NCBI GenBank assembly: GCA_028285035.1
Contig: JANQQF010000004.1
Location: 1-32,760, forward strand
DNA: 32,760 nucleotides
Reading direction: 5' to 3'
Source of the DNA: Phycisphaerae bacterium
GTDB lineage: Bacteria > Chloroflexota > Anaerolineae > 4572-78 > J111
Translations under genes and position numbers: made by a program
Part shown: positions 17,235-25,329 of the stretch, piece by piece
Layout: the number at the start of each line of letters is the position of its first letter
How positions within the stretch are numbered: position 1 is the stretch's first letter
Notes under the pieces: model-generated
Told to the model about the DNA's origin: nothing
Databases searched by the model: none
What the model saw: only the letters and a program-made list of their open reading frames with translations

Positions 17235-18188
17235 TTAACTCAATGTTTGCAATTGTTTGAACAATGTTTGCTGTTCATCCGTCAATTTTGTCGGCAATTT
17301 CACATTCAGCTTTGCATACAAATCGCCGCAGCTTCCGGCTTGGTTGAGTCGTGGCATTCCTTTGCCTCGTAGCCGAAACGTCTGTCCATTTTGTGAGCCA
17401 GCGGGTACTTTCAGTTTGACCTCCCCGGCCAAGGTTTGAATCCGAACTTCTCCTCCCAAAATAGCGGTGTACAAATCAACGTTAGCTGTGGTGTACAAGC
17501 CATTGCCCTTGCGCTCAAAGCGGGGGTCTTCTGTCACTTGAACCTTCAAAAAGAGGTCCCCTGCTTCACCGCCCATCATACTACTACCACCTTCTCCACG
17601 CATTCGTACTTTGGTGCCGGTTTTCGCTCCAGCGGGAATTTTCACTTCGAGCCGACGTCCATCTTTGGTCAGCAATCGAGTGGTCCCGTGAAAGGCTTCA
17701 CTCAAGCTGATTTGAACCTCGTGCTCGAAATCTTGTCCGCGTTGGGGCCGATCATAATATTCAAAGCCGGCCCGACCAGGACTTGCCCCGCCATTCATTC
17801 CGCCAAAGATACTGGTGAAGAAGTCAGAAAAACCGCCTCCGCCGCCAAATAAATCGCCAAAATCATCAGGTGAACCATAACGGACGTGCACCCGCTGTCC
17901 GGCTGGGCCGTTTGTCCATTGCGACCAATTGAAATCGGTTGGGCCACCACCGGCTTGTTGCCAGCGATGCCAATCAGCACCTAATTGATCATATTTGCTC
18001 CGTTTTTCGGTGTCGCCCAGCACTTCATAGGCCTCGTTGATCTCTTTAAACCGCTCTTCAGCTTTGGGGTTGTCTGGGTTCACATCGGGGTGATGTTGGC
18101 GGGCCAACTTACGAAAGGTCTTTTTGATTTCCTCATCACTGGCTTTTTTATCTACCCCTAAAACTTGGTAATAATCTTTGTAATCCAT
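17235..18188 (-). CDS. dnaJ: DnaJ/CbpA-type co-chaperone (Hsp40 without zinc finger)
   Basis: 317 aa from the ATG at 18186-18188, preceded by AGGAGGTG; a longer reading (27 more residues) would run through the ribosome binding site and is rejected. The J domain is at 1-70 with the H-P-D tripeptide in '[11 protein letters not shown]' that stimulates Hsp70 ATPase. A Gly/Phe-rich linker at about 80-150 includes '[16 protein letters not shown]'. C-terminal substrate-binding beta domains I and II occupy about 160-315. The four CxxCxGxG zinc motifs of DnaJ type I are absent, so this is the CbpA-like class. It lies 16 bp after grpE on the same strand, so they are co-transcribed. The DnaK partner is not in this window. 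Confidence 0.93.
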   Translation of the reverse strand: MDYKDYYQVLGVDKKASDEEIKKTFRKLARQHHPDVNPDNPKAEERFKEINEAYEVLGDTEKRSKYDQLGADWHRWQQAGGGPTDFNWSQWTNGPAGQRVHVRYGSPDDFGDLFGGGGGFSDFFTSIFGGMNGGASPGRAGFEYYDRPQRGQDFEHEVQISLSEAFHGTTRLLTKDGRRLEVKIPAGAKTGTKVRMRGEGGSSMMGGEAGDLFLKVQVTEDPRFERKGNGLYTTANVDLYTAILGGEVRIQTLAGEVKLKVPAGSQNGQTFRLRGKGMPRLNQAGSCGDLYAKLNVKLPTKLTDEQQTLFKQLQTLS

Positions 18189-18204
18189 ATAAAACACCTC
18201 CTGC

Positions 18205-18861
18205 TTAGGCTGAGACCACAACTTTGGCGGGTCGTAGTAACTTCTCTCCGCGTCGATAGCCAGCTTCAACCTCCTCTAGCACCGTATCTGCCTCAGTGCT
18301 GGTGTTGACAATTGCAATGGCTTCATGCTGTTCGGGATTAAAGGATTGACCGATGCTGTCTAGCTGGGTTACACCCTCGCCTTCCAACACGCGCATCAAT
18401 TCCCGGTAGGTGAGTTCAACCCCCTGTCGCAAGCTAGTCGCATCTGTTTCCTCTTGATGACTCAGGGCACGCGCTAGATTATCCGCTACGGGTAAAATCA
18501 ACTTTAACAGTCGTTCCTGTTCCTTTTCGATGCTTTCCTCCGCACGACGTTGTTGGCGTTTGCGAAAATTATCCATTTCAGCTTGAAGTTGAATGGCTTT
18601 GATTTTCCATTCCGTTTCCGCCTGTGATATGTTTGCCCCTGTCTCCCGAACGTCATGTGCTTTCATCTCCTGACGAATAGTAGATTCTTGTTTCGCTTCT
18701 TTCGCTTCAACAGATGCCTGTGGCATTGAGTACTGTTCTTGTGGCTCTTGAATTCGCGTAGCCACGTTTTCTCGAAAAGGTGAACTCGTGGTTCGACGAA
18801 TAGGAATGCGACGAGATTGAGCTGGTTGTTGCGGGATAAACCCTTTTGGATATCGATACAT
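18205..18861 (-). CDS. grpE: Nucleotide exchange factor GrpE
   Basis: 218 aa. It releases ADP from the Hsp70 chaperone DnaK. Residues about 78-140 are the long dimerising coiled coil ('[22 protein letters not shown]'-like, with the family pattern R-x-E-x-D-N-x-R-K-R). Residues 150-216 form the C-terminal beta domain, including 'FNPEQHEAI' (family F-D-P-x-x-H-E-A) and the '[16 protein letters not shown]' ending. The first 75 residues are a basic then Gln/Glu-rich disordered extension, longer than in most GrpE. The start is supported by AGAGG 6 nt before the ATG. It is the first gene of a grpE-dnaJ operon under the repeat-controlled promoter at 18942-18995. Confidence 0.93.
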   Translation of the reverse strand: MYRYPKGFIPQQPAQSRRIPIRRTTSSPFRENVATRIQEPQEQYSMPQASVEAKEAKQESTIRQEMKAHDVRETGANISQAETEWKIKAIQLQAEMDNFRKRQQRRAEESIEKEQERLLKLILPVADNLARALSHQEETDATSLRQGVELTYRELMRVLEGEGVTQLDSIGQSFNPEQHEAIAIVNTSTEADTVLEEVEAGYRRGEKLLRPAKVVVSA

Positions 18862-18941
18862 CGTCTGCCTCTTTTCTGTTTTATCTTAGAAAGGATATCC
18901 TCAAATAAGGATGACCCGTTATCTAAATTTATTATGGTTTC

Positions 18942-18995
18942 AATATACAGTGATTGTGTTAGAGGCGTGTAGGATGGGTGCTAGATTTATGTTAG
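18942..18995 (-). promoter_or_regulatory. grpE promoter with four 11-bp-phased heptamers
   Basis: Reading on the minus strand: CTAACAT (18989-18995), CTAGCAC (18978-18984), CCTACAC (18967-18973), CTAACAC (18956-18962), at exact 11-bp steps. Exactly 8 bp later comes the -10-like hexamer TATATT (18942-18947). There is no good -35. The layout is the same as at clpB. It fits an activator of the SARP/OmpR class contacting one DNA face; no CIRCE (TTAGCACTC-N9-GAGTGCTAA) is present. Confidence 0.7.
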
Positions 18996-19022
18996 AGGGC
19001 TTACTTGATTGATGCTCATATA

Positions 19023-19059
19023 AAAAAGAGTTGGCAACTCTACGCTACCAACTCTTTTT
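19023..19059 (-). terminator. clpB terminator (bidirectional)
   Basis: AAAAAGAGTTGG (19023-19034) pairs with CCAACTCTTTTT (19048-19059). On the minus strand the stem is followed by TTTTTTATATG, a good U-tract. It lies 18 bp after the clpB stop and isolates clpB from grpE. Confidence 0.88.
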
Positions 19060-19077
19060 GTCACTACATCACGAGTT

Positions 19078-21678
19078 CTATTCAGCCACAGGCTCGCCTA
19101 CCACGACGTCAGCTTTCTCAAACATGATCGACTCTTCGCGGAAATCGACCCGAACGATGTCGCCTTCACCGAAATCACCTTGCAGCAGAGCCAGAGCCAA
19201 CGTATCTTGCAGATGCCGTTGGATCGCCCGTTTGAGCGGACGTGCCCCAAAGGTCGGATCGTAACCGATCTCAACCAGATGCCGTTTGGCTGTGTCAGTC
19301 AGCATAAGCTCAATTTTACGATCAGCCAAGAGCTTTCGTAAACTGGCCAATTGAATATCGACAATGTAGATTAAATCATCCTGCGATAGACTGTGGAAGG
19401 TGATGATCTCATCAATTCGATTAAGAAATTCCGGTCGGAAATGTTGCCGCAGGGTTTCCATTACTTTTTCGTGTCCGGCTTTCGCCTCCAATTCCATAAT
19501 GTGATGGCTACCGATGTTGCTGGTCATAATCACCACTGTATTTTTGAAGTTCACTGTACGACCTTGCCCATCTGTCAAGCGACCATCATCTAGCAACTGA
19601 AGCAACACATTAAATACTTCAGGGTGCGCTTTTTCGATTTCATCAAACAAGACCACGCTGTAAGGGCGGCGGCGTACAGCTTCGGTTAATTGCCCGCCTT
19701 CATCATAGCCCACGTACCCAGGTGGGGCACCGACCAAACGACTAACAGTATGTCGTTCTTGATACTCGCTCATATCAATGCGGACGATGTTGCTTTCATC
19801 ATCAAAAAGGAATTCGGCTAAGGCTCGGGCCAATTCGGTTTTCCCAACCCCCGTAGGCCCTAAGAAGATGAAGCTGCCCACTGGACGATTAGGGTCTTGC
19901 AAGCCCGCTCGACTGCGCCGAACCGCATTGGCCACAGCTTTAATGGCCTCATCTTGCCCCACAACCCGTTGATGCAGACGTTCCTCCATTTTGACCAATT
20001 TCTCGACCTCGCCTTCAAGCAACTTACTGATTGGAATGCCTGTCCATCGCCCTACAATTTCAGCAATATTTTCGGCATCGACTTCCTCTTGGAGGAGTGA
20101 CCCCTTGGCTTGAAGTTCGGTGAGCTTTTGCTCTTGCTCGGTAAGCTGTGCCTCCAATTGTGGCAAGTCGTTGTACCGTAAACGTCCAGCCTCTTCATAG
20201 TTCGCCTGTCGTTCGGCACGCTCCAAATCTAATCGCATCTGTTCAATCTGTTCTTTGGTTTCCTGTAAGCCAGAGATGAGCCGTTTTTCATTCTCCCATT
20301 GCGCACTGAGCGCCCGACTATTTTCCTGCAGGTCACTCAATTCAGCCTCTAGCTTTTTGAGGCGCTCTTTGCTTGCCTTATCTTTTTCCTTTTTCAGAGC
20401 CTCGCGCTCAATCTCAAGCTGCATCACTTGCCGATCAACCGCATCCAACTCGGAGGGCTTGCTGTCGATTTCGGTGCGAAGACGGGCGGCGGCTTCATCA
20501 ATTAGGTCGATGGCCTTGTCGGGAAGAAAGCGGTCGCTGATGTAACGATCGCTCAAGGTGGCGGCTGAGATGACCGCGCTGTCTTGAATACGCACTCCGT
20601 GATGAACCTCGTACCGTTCTTTTAGCCCCCGCAAAATGCTGATGGTATCTTCTACTGTTGGTTCATCAACCAAGACGGGCTGAAAACGACGTTCTAGGGC
20701 CGCATCTTTTTCGATATATTTTCGATACTCATCCAACGTCGTTGCCCCGATGGCGTGCAACTCACCCCGAGCCAACATTGGTTTAAGCATATTCCCGGCA
20801 TCCATCGCCCCTTCTGCGGCTCCAGCCCCGACAACGGTGTGCAGCTCGTCGATGAAGAGGATTGTGCGTCCTTCGCTTTCGGTCACCTCTTGTAAGACGG
20901 CCTTGAGTCGTTCTTCAAATTCACCTCGGAATTTGGCCCCAGCCACCAAAGCCCCCATATCAAGTGAGACAATCTGCTTTTCTTTCAGGCCTTCCGGCAC
21001 ATCCCCTCGGACAATGCGTTGGGCCAAGCCTTCCGCGATGGCCGTTTTTCCAACGCCAGGTTCACCGATCAATACTGGATTGTTCTTCGTACGCCGACTC
21101 AGAACCTGAATGACGCGACGTATTTCCCCATCACGTCCGATAACGGGGTCGACTTTTCCTTTACGGGCCAAGTCCGTCAAATCCCGTCCATACTTAAGCA
21201 GGGCCTCGTATGTACTTTCTGGATTTTGGCTTGTCACCCGTTGGCTCCCTCTAATTTGGGTTAAGGTTTGTAAGACCGCATCACGAGTTAATCCATTGCG
21301 TTGTAGAAGTTGAGCTGTATTTCCCCCAGCGTCTGTAATCGCTAACAGTAAATGTTCGGTGGAAACATACTCATCCTTCATTTTATTGGCGAGCGTTTCA
21401 GCCTCTCGTAATACATTATTTAATAGCCTTGATAATCCCGGCTGTGATCCCCCATAAACTTTAGCGGCGTTTTGCAGTTCAGTCTCAAGTTGTTGGGCTA
21501 TGGTATCAGGATTAATGGAAAGGTGATGAGCGATTTGGGGAACAACCCCGCCCTGTTGTTGCAATAAGGCCAGTAGTAAGTGGGCTGGCAAAAGTTCGCT
21601 ATGATTATAAGTTTCCCCTAATCGTTGCGCTTCAAGAATAGCCTCTTGGGCTTTTTCTGTAAATTTATTAAAGTTCAC
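19078..21678 (-). CDS. clpB: Protein disaggregase ClpB (Hsp100)
   Basis: 866 aa, full length for ClpB. Hexameric AAA+ chaperone that, with DnaK/DnaJ/GrpE, extracts polypeptides from aggregates. Clp N-domain repeats at about 1-145; nucleotide-binding domain 1 with Walker A G-E-P-G-V-G-K-T at 205-212 and Walker B '[14 protein letters not shown]'; the long M-domain coiled coil at about 405-535 that marks ClpB against ClpA/ClpC; domain 2 with G-P-T-G-V-G-K-T at 607-614 and '[12 protein letters not shown]'; and a C-terminal oligomerisation domain. It lacks the IGF/L loop of ClpP partners as far as I can see. The start is GTG (21676-21678) with GGAGG 7 nt upstream. A phased-heptamer promoter lies at 21815-21868. 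Confidence 0.97.
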   Translation of the reverse strand: MNFNKFTEKAQEAILEAQRLGETYNHSELLPAHLLLALLQQQGGVVPQIAHHLSINPDTIAQQLETELQNAAKVYGGSQPGLSRLLNNVLREAETLANKMKDEYVSTEHLLLAITDAGGNTAQLLQRNGLTRDAVLQTLTQIRGSQRVTSQNPESTYEALLKYGRDLTDLARKGKVDPVIGRDGEIRRVIQVLSRRTKNNPVLIGEPGVGKTAIAEGLAQRIVRGDVPEGLKEKQIVSLDMGALVAGAKFRGEFEERLKAVLQEVTESEGRTILFIDELHTVVGAGAAEGAMDAGNMLKPMLARGELHAIGATTLDEYRKYIEKDAALERRFQPVLVDEPTVEDTISILRGLKERYEVHHGVRIQDSAVISAATLSDRYISDRFLPDKAIDLIDEAAARLRTEIDSKPSELDAVDRQVMQLEIEREALKKEKDKASKERLKKLEAELSDLQENSRALSAQWENEKRLISGLQETKEQIEQMRLDLERAERQANYEEAGRLRYNDLPQLEAQLTEQEQKLTELQAKGSLLQEEVDAENIAEIVGRWTGIPISKLLEGEVEKLVKMEERLHQRVVGQDEAIKAVANAVRRSRAGLQDPNRPVGSFIFLGPTGVGKTELARALAEFLFDDESNIVRIDMSEYQERHTVSRLVGAPPGYVGYDEGGQLTEAVRRRPYSVVLFDEIEKAHPEVFNVLLQLLDDGRLTDGQGRTVNFKNTVVIMTSNIGSHHIMELEAKAGHEKVMETLRQHFRPEFLNRIDEIITFHSLSQDDLIYIVDIQLASLRKLLADRKIELMLTDTAKRHLVEIGYDPTFGARPLKRAIQRHLQDTLALALLQGDFGEGDIVRVDFREESIMFEKADVVVGEPVAE

Positions 21679-21775
21679 GATACACCTCCAAAATAGTGGA
21701 TAGTGGTTAGTAGATAGTGATTGGTGCTATTTATACCCTGCTTATCCAATGGTACATCAATCAACACCTACGATT

Positions 21776-21781
21776 ATTATA
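21776..21781 (-). promoter_or_regulatory. Alternative clpB -10 element
   Basis: On the minus strand TATAAT lies here, nearer to clpB than the repeat-linked TAAGAT, but no recognisable -35 stands 16-18 bp upstream. It may be a second start site. Confidence 0.3.
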
Positions 21782-21814
21782 CAATTTATTAGCTTTTTGT
21801 CGCTTGTCTTGCCT

Positions 21815-21868
21815 ATCTTACCGAAAAGCTATTAGATTTGTGCTAGATTTTTGTTAGATGGGTGTTAG
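21815..21868 (-). promoter_or_regulatory. clpB promoter with four 11-bp-phased heptamers
   Basis: On the minus strand: CTAACAC (21862-21868), CTAACAA (21851-21857), CTAGCAC (21840-21846), CTAATAG (21829-21835), each 11 bp apart. An 8-bp gap and TAAGAT (21815-21820) follow as -10. The number, period and distance to -10 are identical to the grpE promoter. The shared consensus is CTARCAC followed by four mostly A/T or C bases. Confidence 0.7.
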
Positions 21869-21917
21869 TGGTTTTGACGCAATTTGGGGACGAACAACAA
21901 TTAGGGGTAGTTTAGTG

Positions 21918-22109
21918 TCATCGATCTTCATCGCGCATTAACAGGCCAATGATGCCAAAGGCAAGACCCAATAGAAAACACATAATACCACCGAAACCCA
22001 AGAAGTAGGCGATTGAGTCGGGCACTACATCAGTGGCTGAAAATAGTATCCAACTAACCAGAGTCAACTGAATCCCAAATAATATTTGTTTGATACCTAC
22101 TTTTGACAC
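21918..22109 (-). CDS. Small two-helix membrane protein (63 aa)
   Basis: Start taken as GTG at 22107-22109, with AAAAGGGG 7 nt upstream. A longer reading from an ATG at 22173-22175 would start inside a terminator hairpin and is rejected. Two hydrophobic segments (about 9-24 and 34-57) are joined by a short acidic loop; the end is charged (R-D-E-D-R). The Gly-rich second helix ('LGFGGIMCFLLGLAFGIIGLL'-like) suggests packing in the membrane. No family recognised. It lies downstream of the 179-aa membrane protein on the same strand, but a terminator stands between them. Confidence 0.5.
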   Translation of the reverse strand: MSKVGIKQILFGIQLTLVSWILFSATDVVPDSIAYFLGFGGIMCFLLGLAFGIIGLLMRDEDR

Positions 22110-22165
22110 TGATTGGCCCCTTTTTGAGCTGAATTGATTTAGGATGATGAAATTCAGGTGAAAAT

Positions 22166-22200
22166 AAAAAAACATTGGTGTAGCCTAACACCAATGTTTT
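22166..22200 (-). terminator. Terminator of the 179-aa membrane protein gene
   Basis: AAAACATTGGTG (22169-22180) pairs with CACCAATGTTTT (22189-22200). On the minus strand the hairpin is followed by a run of T interrupted by one A. It lies 31 bp after the stop at 22232. Confidence 0.88.
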
Positions 22201-22231
22201 CATTAATCAAAAGCTTATCAAATTGTACGGA

Positions 22232-22771
22232 CTAGGTCGTACTCATTCGTAACCGCCGGGATATAAAGAAGACAAATATCAGCCCGAGGGCAATGGCAAT
22301 CGACTCAAATGCACCAAGCCCAGTGTTCGGTACTTCGGTTGCATTGGCAATTTCAGCACTAGGTGGGGTGGGAGAGGGGCTGGGCGTGGCGGTGGGTGAA
22401 TTTTGACTATCGTCGTTTTCGCCATCACCACTGTTATCAGGGACTTCACCGCCTCGATTTGTGGTTTGATTACTCGCTGCTTCGGAGCCACCGGATCCAA
22501 CCGAAACAACGGGTGTGTTCGTGGGTGTTGGCGCGACAGTGCTGGTTGCGACGATAACTTGCGTTGGTAAACTGGTTGGGGAAGCTGCAGGTAGGCGAAC
22601 AAATAAAGTAGCCGTAGGTTGGGTTGCAAGGGCTTGTTCTTCCATATTTTGGCGAACCACAAATACACCACCTATTCCTAGCAGCCCCAAAACCAATAAT
22701 CCGATAAGAGCAATTGATAAGATGACGAATAATCGGCTTTGGCCAGCATCTTCTTCTTCAAGGTGTTCCAT
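22232..22771 (-). CDS. Bitopic membrane protein with P/S/T-rich linker and VPNTG sorting-like end
   Basis: 179 aa from the ATG at 22769-22771, 6 nt after AAGGAG; an ATG three bases upstream is possible and a TTG at 22799 is unlikely. Acidic N-terminus, a membrane helix at about 15-40 (Leu/Ile/Gly-rich), then a long Pro/Thr/Ser/Asn-rich linker with low complexity ('TATPSPSPTPP'). The end is V-P-N-T-G, a hydrophobic stretch and R-R-L-R, the layout of a sortase sorting signal with V for L. Two membrane passes would otherwise put the linker outside. No enzymatic domain; it may be a stalk or surface tether. A promoter-like TTGACA lies at 22846-22851 on the minus strand. Confidence 0.7.
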   Translation of the reverse strand: MEHLEEEDAGQSRLFVILSIALIGLLVLGLLGIGGVFVVRQNMEEQALATQPTATLFVRLPAASPTSLPTQVIVATSTVAPTPTNTPVVSVGSGGSEAASNQTTNRGGEVPDNSGDGENDDSQNSPTATPSPSPTPPSAEIANATEVPNTGLGAFESIAIALGLIFVFFISRRLRMSTT

Positions 22772-23097
22772 CATAAGCTCCTTCCAGGTGCTTGATAACA
22801 AGCATACCGCAAATTATCACCTAAATATTATGTCACCTAATTTTATGTCAAAAAGACTCTTTTGGCAAGTCTTTTCGTGTAATTTAACCTTAAATTCGAC
22901 CAAAAGTTAGATAGAGACACTAAATATAGGGGGTAACTAAAAACTTCGTCCCATATTTAGGGGTAGTATAGCATAAGGGAATTGAATCCATAAATTGTGG
23001 ATATGAAAAGATTTCAAATCCTATACTTAGGCAAATAGATTGACAAGACTTCAACTCTCGTCTATAACAGAGAAAATGTAAAAATAGGAAAACTTCA
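22772..23097. other. Divergent intergenic region
   Basis: About 325 bases with no gene. On the minus strand, TTGACA (22846-22851) could be the -35 of the 179-aa gene; the overlapping direct repeats TATGTCA (22829-22835, 22844-22850) and TCACCTAA (22817-22824, 22833-22840) lie in it. An inverted pair CTAAATAT (22920-22927) / ATATTTAG (22953-22960) precedes the plus-strand gene at 23098. TTAGGGGTAGTATAG (22957-22971) recurs with one change at 21901-21915. Confidence 0.45.
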
Positions 23098-24192
23098 ATG
23101 TCAACCAATCAAGCAAATCCACCTAGCCCTCGGGATGAAGAACTTCGTAGCGTTCACACTTCAAATCTACCTGCCATTTTAGACCAACTTAACATTAGTT
23201 TAGCCGTGTCGACCTATCAAGCTGGAAAAGTTATTCTGGTTCGTAATGATGGGGGGACAATCAACACCCATTTCCGTAACTTTAGTAAGCCAATGGGGAT
23301 TGCCAATGATTATGCTCGATTAACGATTGGTGGGACAAACACCGTTTGGCATTATCGAAATATTCCAGCTGTTGCCCCAAAGCTAGAGCCGGAGGGCAAA
23401 CATGATGCCTGTTATGTGCCTCGTACCATTAATGTGACAGGAGACATTGATATTCATGAACTGGCTTGGGGCAATGATGAGTTGTGGATTGTTAATACCC
23501 GTTTCTGTTGTCTTTGCACCTTGAACCCTGATTTTAGCTTTGTGCCCCAGTGGCGACCTCATTTTGTAACGGGTCTTGCTCCAGAAGATCGTTGCCATCT
23601 CAATGGATTGGCCTTAGTTGATGGTCAACCCAAGTATGTGACGGCGTTGGGAGAAACTGACTCGCCGGGTGGTTGGCGAGAAAATAAGGCGAATGGTGGG
23701 ATTTTGATGGACGTGCCCACAAATGATGTACTACTGCGAGGGCTATCAATGCCTCACTCACCGCGCTGGTATCAGGATAAGCTGTGGGTGCTTGAGTCGG
23801 GACAAGGGAGTTTAGCCCAAGTCAATCTGGAAGAGCAAAGCTGGCAAACGATTGCCCAATTGCCAGGATTTACACGTGGTGTCGATTTTATTGGGCCTCT
23901 GGCCTTTATTGGCCTTTCTCAAGTGCGAGAGAGTGCAACGTTTAGTGGGATTCCGTTGGTTGATCGATTGGAAGAGCGAACCTGTGGGGTATGGGTCGTT
24001 AATATTGAAACAGGTGAGACGATAGCCTTTTTGCGATTTGAGGCAGGGGTGCAGGAGATTTTTGCCGTTCAAATCCTGCACAATATGCGATTTCCCGAAA
24101 TGTTACAGTGGGATGATGAAAAGCTAGCCCATTCATATGTATTGCCAGACCAGGCATTAGCTGATGTTCCAGATGAAATGCGTAGCTCGTAA
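23098..24192 (+). CDS. TIGR03032/DUF4915-type beta-propeller-like protein
   Basis: 364 aa, usual length for this family. Hallmarks from memory: the opening 'S.L..(I/L)LD.L.ISL.VSTYQAGKV', 'F..F.KPMGIA', 'ELAW...ELW.VNTRF.CL..L', 'W.P.F(V/I)...APEDRCHLNG', 'VTALGETD..GGWRE.K..GG', and 'MPHSPR.Y...LW.LESG.G.L', all of which I can see in order from residue 25 to 240. Repeated beta-blade patterns suggest a six-bladed propeller; biochemical role is not established. Cytosolic as there is no signal peptide. The ribosome binding site is weak (AGGA 8 nt before). The stop lies 12 bp before the insertion-sequence target duplication, so the IS may have separated it from its original terminator. Confidence 0.85.
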   Translation: MSTNQANPPSPRDEELRSVHTSNLPAILDQLNISLAVSTYQAGKVILVRNDGGTINTHFRNFSKPMGIANDYARLTIGGTNTVWHYRNIPAVAPKLEPEGKHDACYVPRTINVTGDIDIHELAWGNDELWIVNTRFCCLCTLNPDFSFVPQWRPHFVTGLAPEDRCHLNGLALVDGQPKYVTALGETDSPGGWRENKANGGILMDVPTNDVLLRGLSMPHSPRWYQDKLWVLESGQGSLAQVNLEEQSWQTIAQLPGFTRGVDFIGPLAFIGLSQVRESATFSGIPLVDRLEERTCGVWVVNIETGETIAFLRFEAGVQEIFAVQILHNMRFPEMLQWDDEKLAHSYVLPDQALADVPDEMRSS

Positions 24193-24204
24193 AATGGGGG
24201 ATGT

Positions 24205-24212
24205 ATTTAGTT
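24205..24212. repeat. Left 8-bp target site duplication
   Basis: ATTTAGTT immediately before the left inverted repeat; the identical octamer follows the right end at 25322-25329. Confidence 0.85.
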
Positions 24213-24231
24213 GAGGGGTGTGCACGAGGAG
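24213..24231 (+). repeat. Left terminal inverted repeat of the IS
   Basis: Begins GAGGGGTGTGCACGAG and matches the right end for 16 consecutive bases, then 2 of the next 3. Confidence 0.85.
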
Positions 24232-24295
24232 TGGACTTGACATAGTCGAGAAAGAGGGGTTTCCTCAAAGGTGACGAAACCAAAGGAGGCGCAAA

Positions 24296-25297
24296 ATGCA
24301 AACCCCAAACTTAAACGACTATGTCGAACTCATGGTAACCCTATTTGAAAAATATGAACAATCAGGTCCGAGAAGTAGCTACGGACCAAGCGTGTACATC
24401 TATAGTCATAAAGTGCTAATTGTCTTTTTCACAATGATGCAATTTCGACGAATATATCAATTCAAAATGCAACGAAAATGGTTAGAAAAACATGGGGAGA
24501 TCAGCTTGATGTTAGGCTTTAAGACGATCCCCCATCGAACCACATTGTCAAGACGGTACAAAGCCTTGTATCAGCCCTTGCAAGGCTTCACGATCTTTGT
24601 GAGTGACTATGTCAGTCAGTTGGCAGAACAATTCTCTCGGACACATTTGATTGAAGATAAAAGCTTGTTCAAAGCCCTCGGCCCTGTTTGGCATCAGAAA
24701 GATCGTAAATTGGGTCACATCCCAGCCAAGCTTCGGGCCTTGGACACAAATGCCGCTTGGGGCAAGAGTGGCTATCAAGGCTGGGTTTATGGTTATGGCT
24801 TACATCTGACTTGTAATCAAGCCGCTTTCCCACAACTCATTGAGGTTGAAAATGGGGCAGTTTCTGAAACTGAAGTTTTTGCTCGTAAAGAGCCTCTCAT
24901 TCTGGAACATCTCAATCCCCAGACCCTAGCCGCTGATAATTCTTACACCAAAGCCACCCGTATCCGTGCTTGGCTCAAACAACGTGTTTTTCTCTTAACC
25001 CCAGCCCACAAATGGCTTAAGGGGCGCTATGCCCAGGCTTATCATCAACTCATTCGCCTGCCTCATTTTGCCGCCTGTCTTAAAAGGCGTCGGACCACTG
25101 TTGAACCTTTATTTGACTTGATCGCTAAAGTCTTGGGCACCACCGGTCGCCATAAACAATTACCGATTAAACGTCTTGATAATGTGCGGACTTGTTTGGC
25201 TTTAGCCACCTTTTCCCTTCAAATTGCTATGATTGTTAATCACATTTGGGGCTTGCCCAGCAGGAATATTTCTCACATCTCTATTGCTTTTTCCTAA
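24296..25297 (+). CDS. IS4/IS5-like DDE transposase
   Basis: 333 aa, cut-and-paste transposase of the RNase H-fold DDE class. The likely triad is Asp121 (in 'IEDKSLFKA'), Asp214 ('LAADNSYTK') and Glu270 ('RRTTVEPLFDLIAKVLG'); the spacing and the R/T-V-E-P-x-F signature are typical of DDE_Tnp_1 proteins. The N-terminal 100 residues are basic and helical for end binding. The ribosome binding site AAAGGAGG lies 8 nt before the ATG. The reading frame is intact from start to stop and the element has both ends, so it may be active. No second copy is in the window. Confidence 0.9.
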   Translation: MQTPNLNDYVELMVTLFEKYEQSGPRSSYGPSVYIYSHKVLIVFFTMMQFRRIYQFKMQRKWLEKHGEISLMLGFKTIPHRTTLSRRYKALYQPLQGFTIFVSDYVSQLAEQFSRTHLIEDKSLFKALGPVWHQKDRKLGHIPAKLRALDTNAAWGKSGYQGWVYGYGLHLTCNQAAFPQLIEVENGAVSETEVFARKEPLILEHLNPQTLAADNSYTKATRIRAWLKQRVFLLTPAHKWLKGRYAQAYHQLIRLPHFAACLKRRRTTVEPLFDLIAKVLGTTGRHKQLPIKRLDNVRTCLALATFSLQIAMIVNHIWGLPSRNISHISIAFS

Positions 25298-25302
25298 TCT
25301 CC

Positions 25303-25321
25303 CTACTCGTGCACACCCCTC
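25303..25321 (-). repeat. Right terminal inverted repeat of the IS
   Basis: Reverse complement of the left end for the outer 16 bases (ends CTCGTGCACACCCCTC), with the right 8-bp target duplication directly after it. Confidence 0.85.
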
Positions 25322-25329
25322 ATTTAGTT
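25322..25329. repeat. Right 8-bp target site duplication
   Basis: ATTTAGTT, identical to 24205-24212. Confidence 0.85.

Larger units (their letters stand above)
24213..25321 (+). mobile_element. Complete DDE insertion sequence (1109 bp) with 8-bp target duplication
   Basis: Bounded by inverted repeats starting GAGGGGTGTGCACGAG and flanked by ATTTAGTT on both sides, so it is an intact, probably recent simple insertion. It carries one transposase. A short hairpin (GGTTTC...GAAACC, about 24258-24281) sits ahead of the gene, as in elements that block incoming transcription. It inserted in the short gap between two convergent genes; the right duplication ends on the first base of the stop codon complement of the minus-strand gene, which is left intact. 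The family is IS4/IS5-like by transposase, not resolved further. Confidence 0.9.

Noticed and set aside
17189..18269. Longer dnaJ start adding 27 residues
   Set aside because: It would read through the clear AGGAGGTG ribosome binding site and across the grpE stop; the added residues are not DnaJ-like.
18862..19077. CIRCE or HAIR operator for grpE/clpB
   Set aside because: No TTAGCACTC-N9-GAGTGCTAA and no CTTGAGT-N7-ACTCAAG found; the CTAGCAC units are direct, not inverted, repeats.
22110..22175. N-terminal extension of the 63-aa membrane protein from ATG 22175
   Set aside because: That ATG lies within the terminator hairpin of the upstream gene; a GTG with a good ribosome binding site lies downstream.
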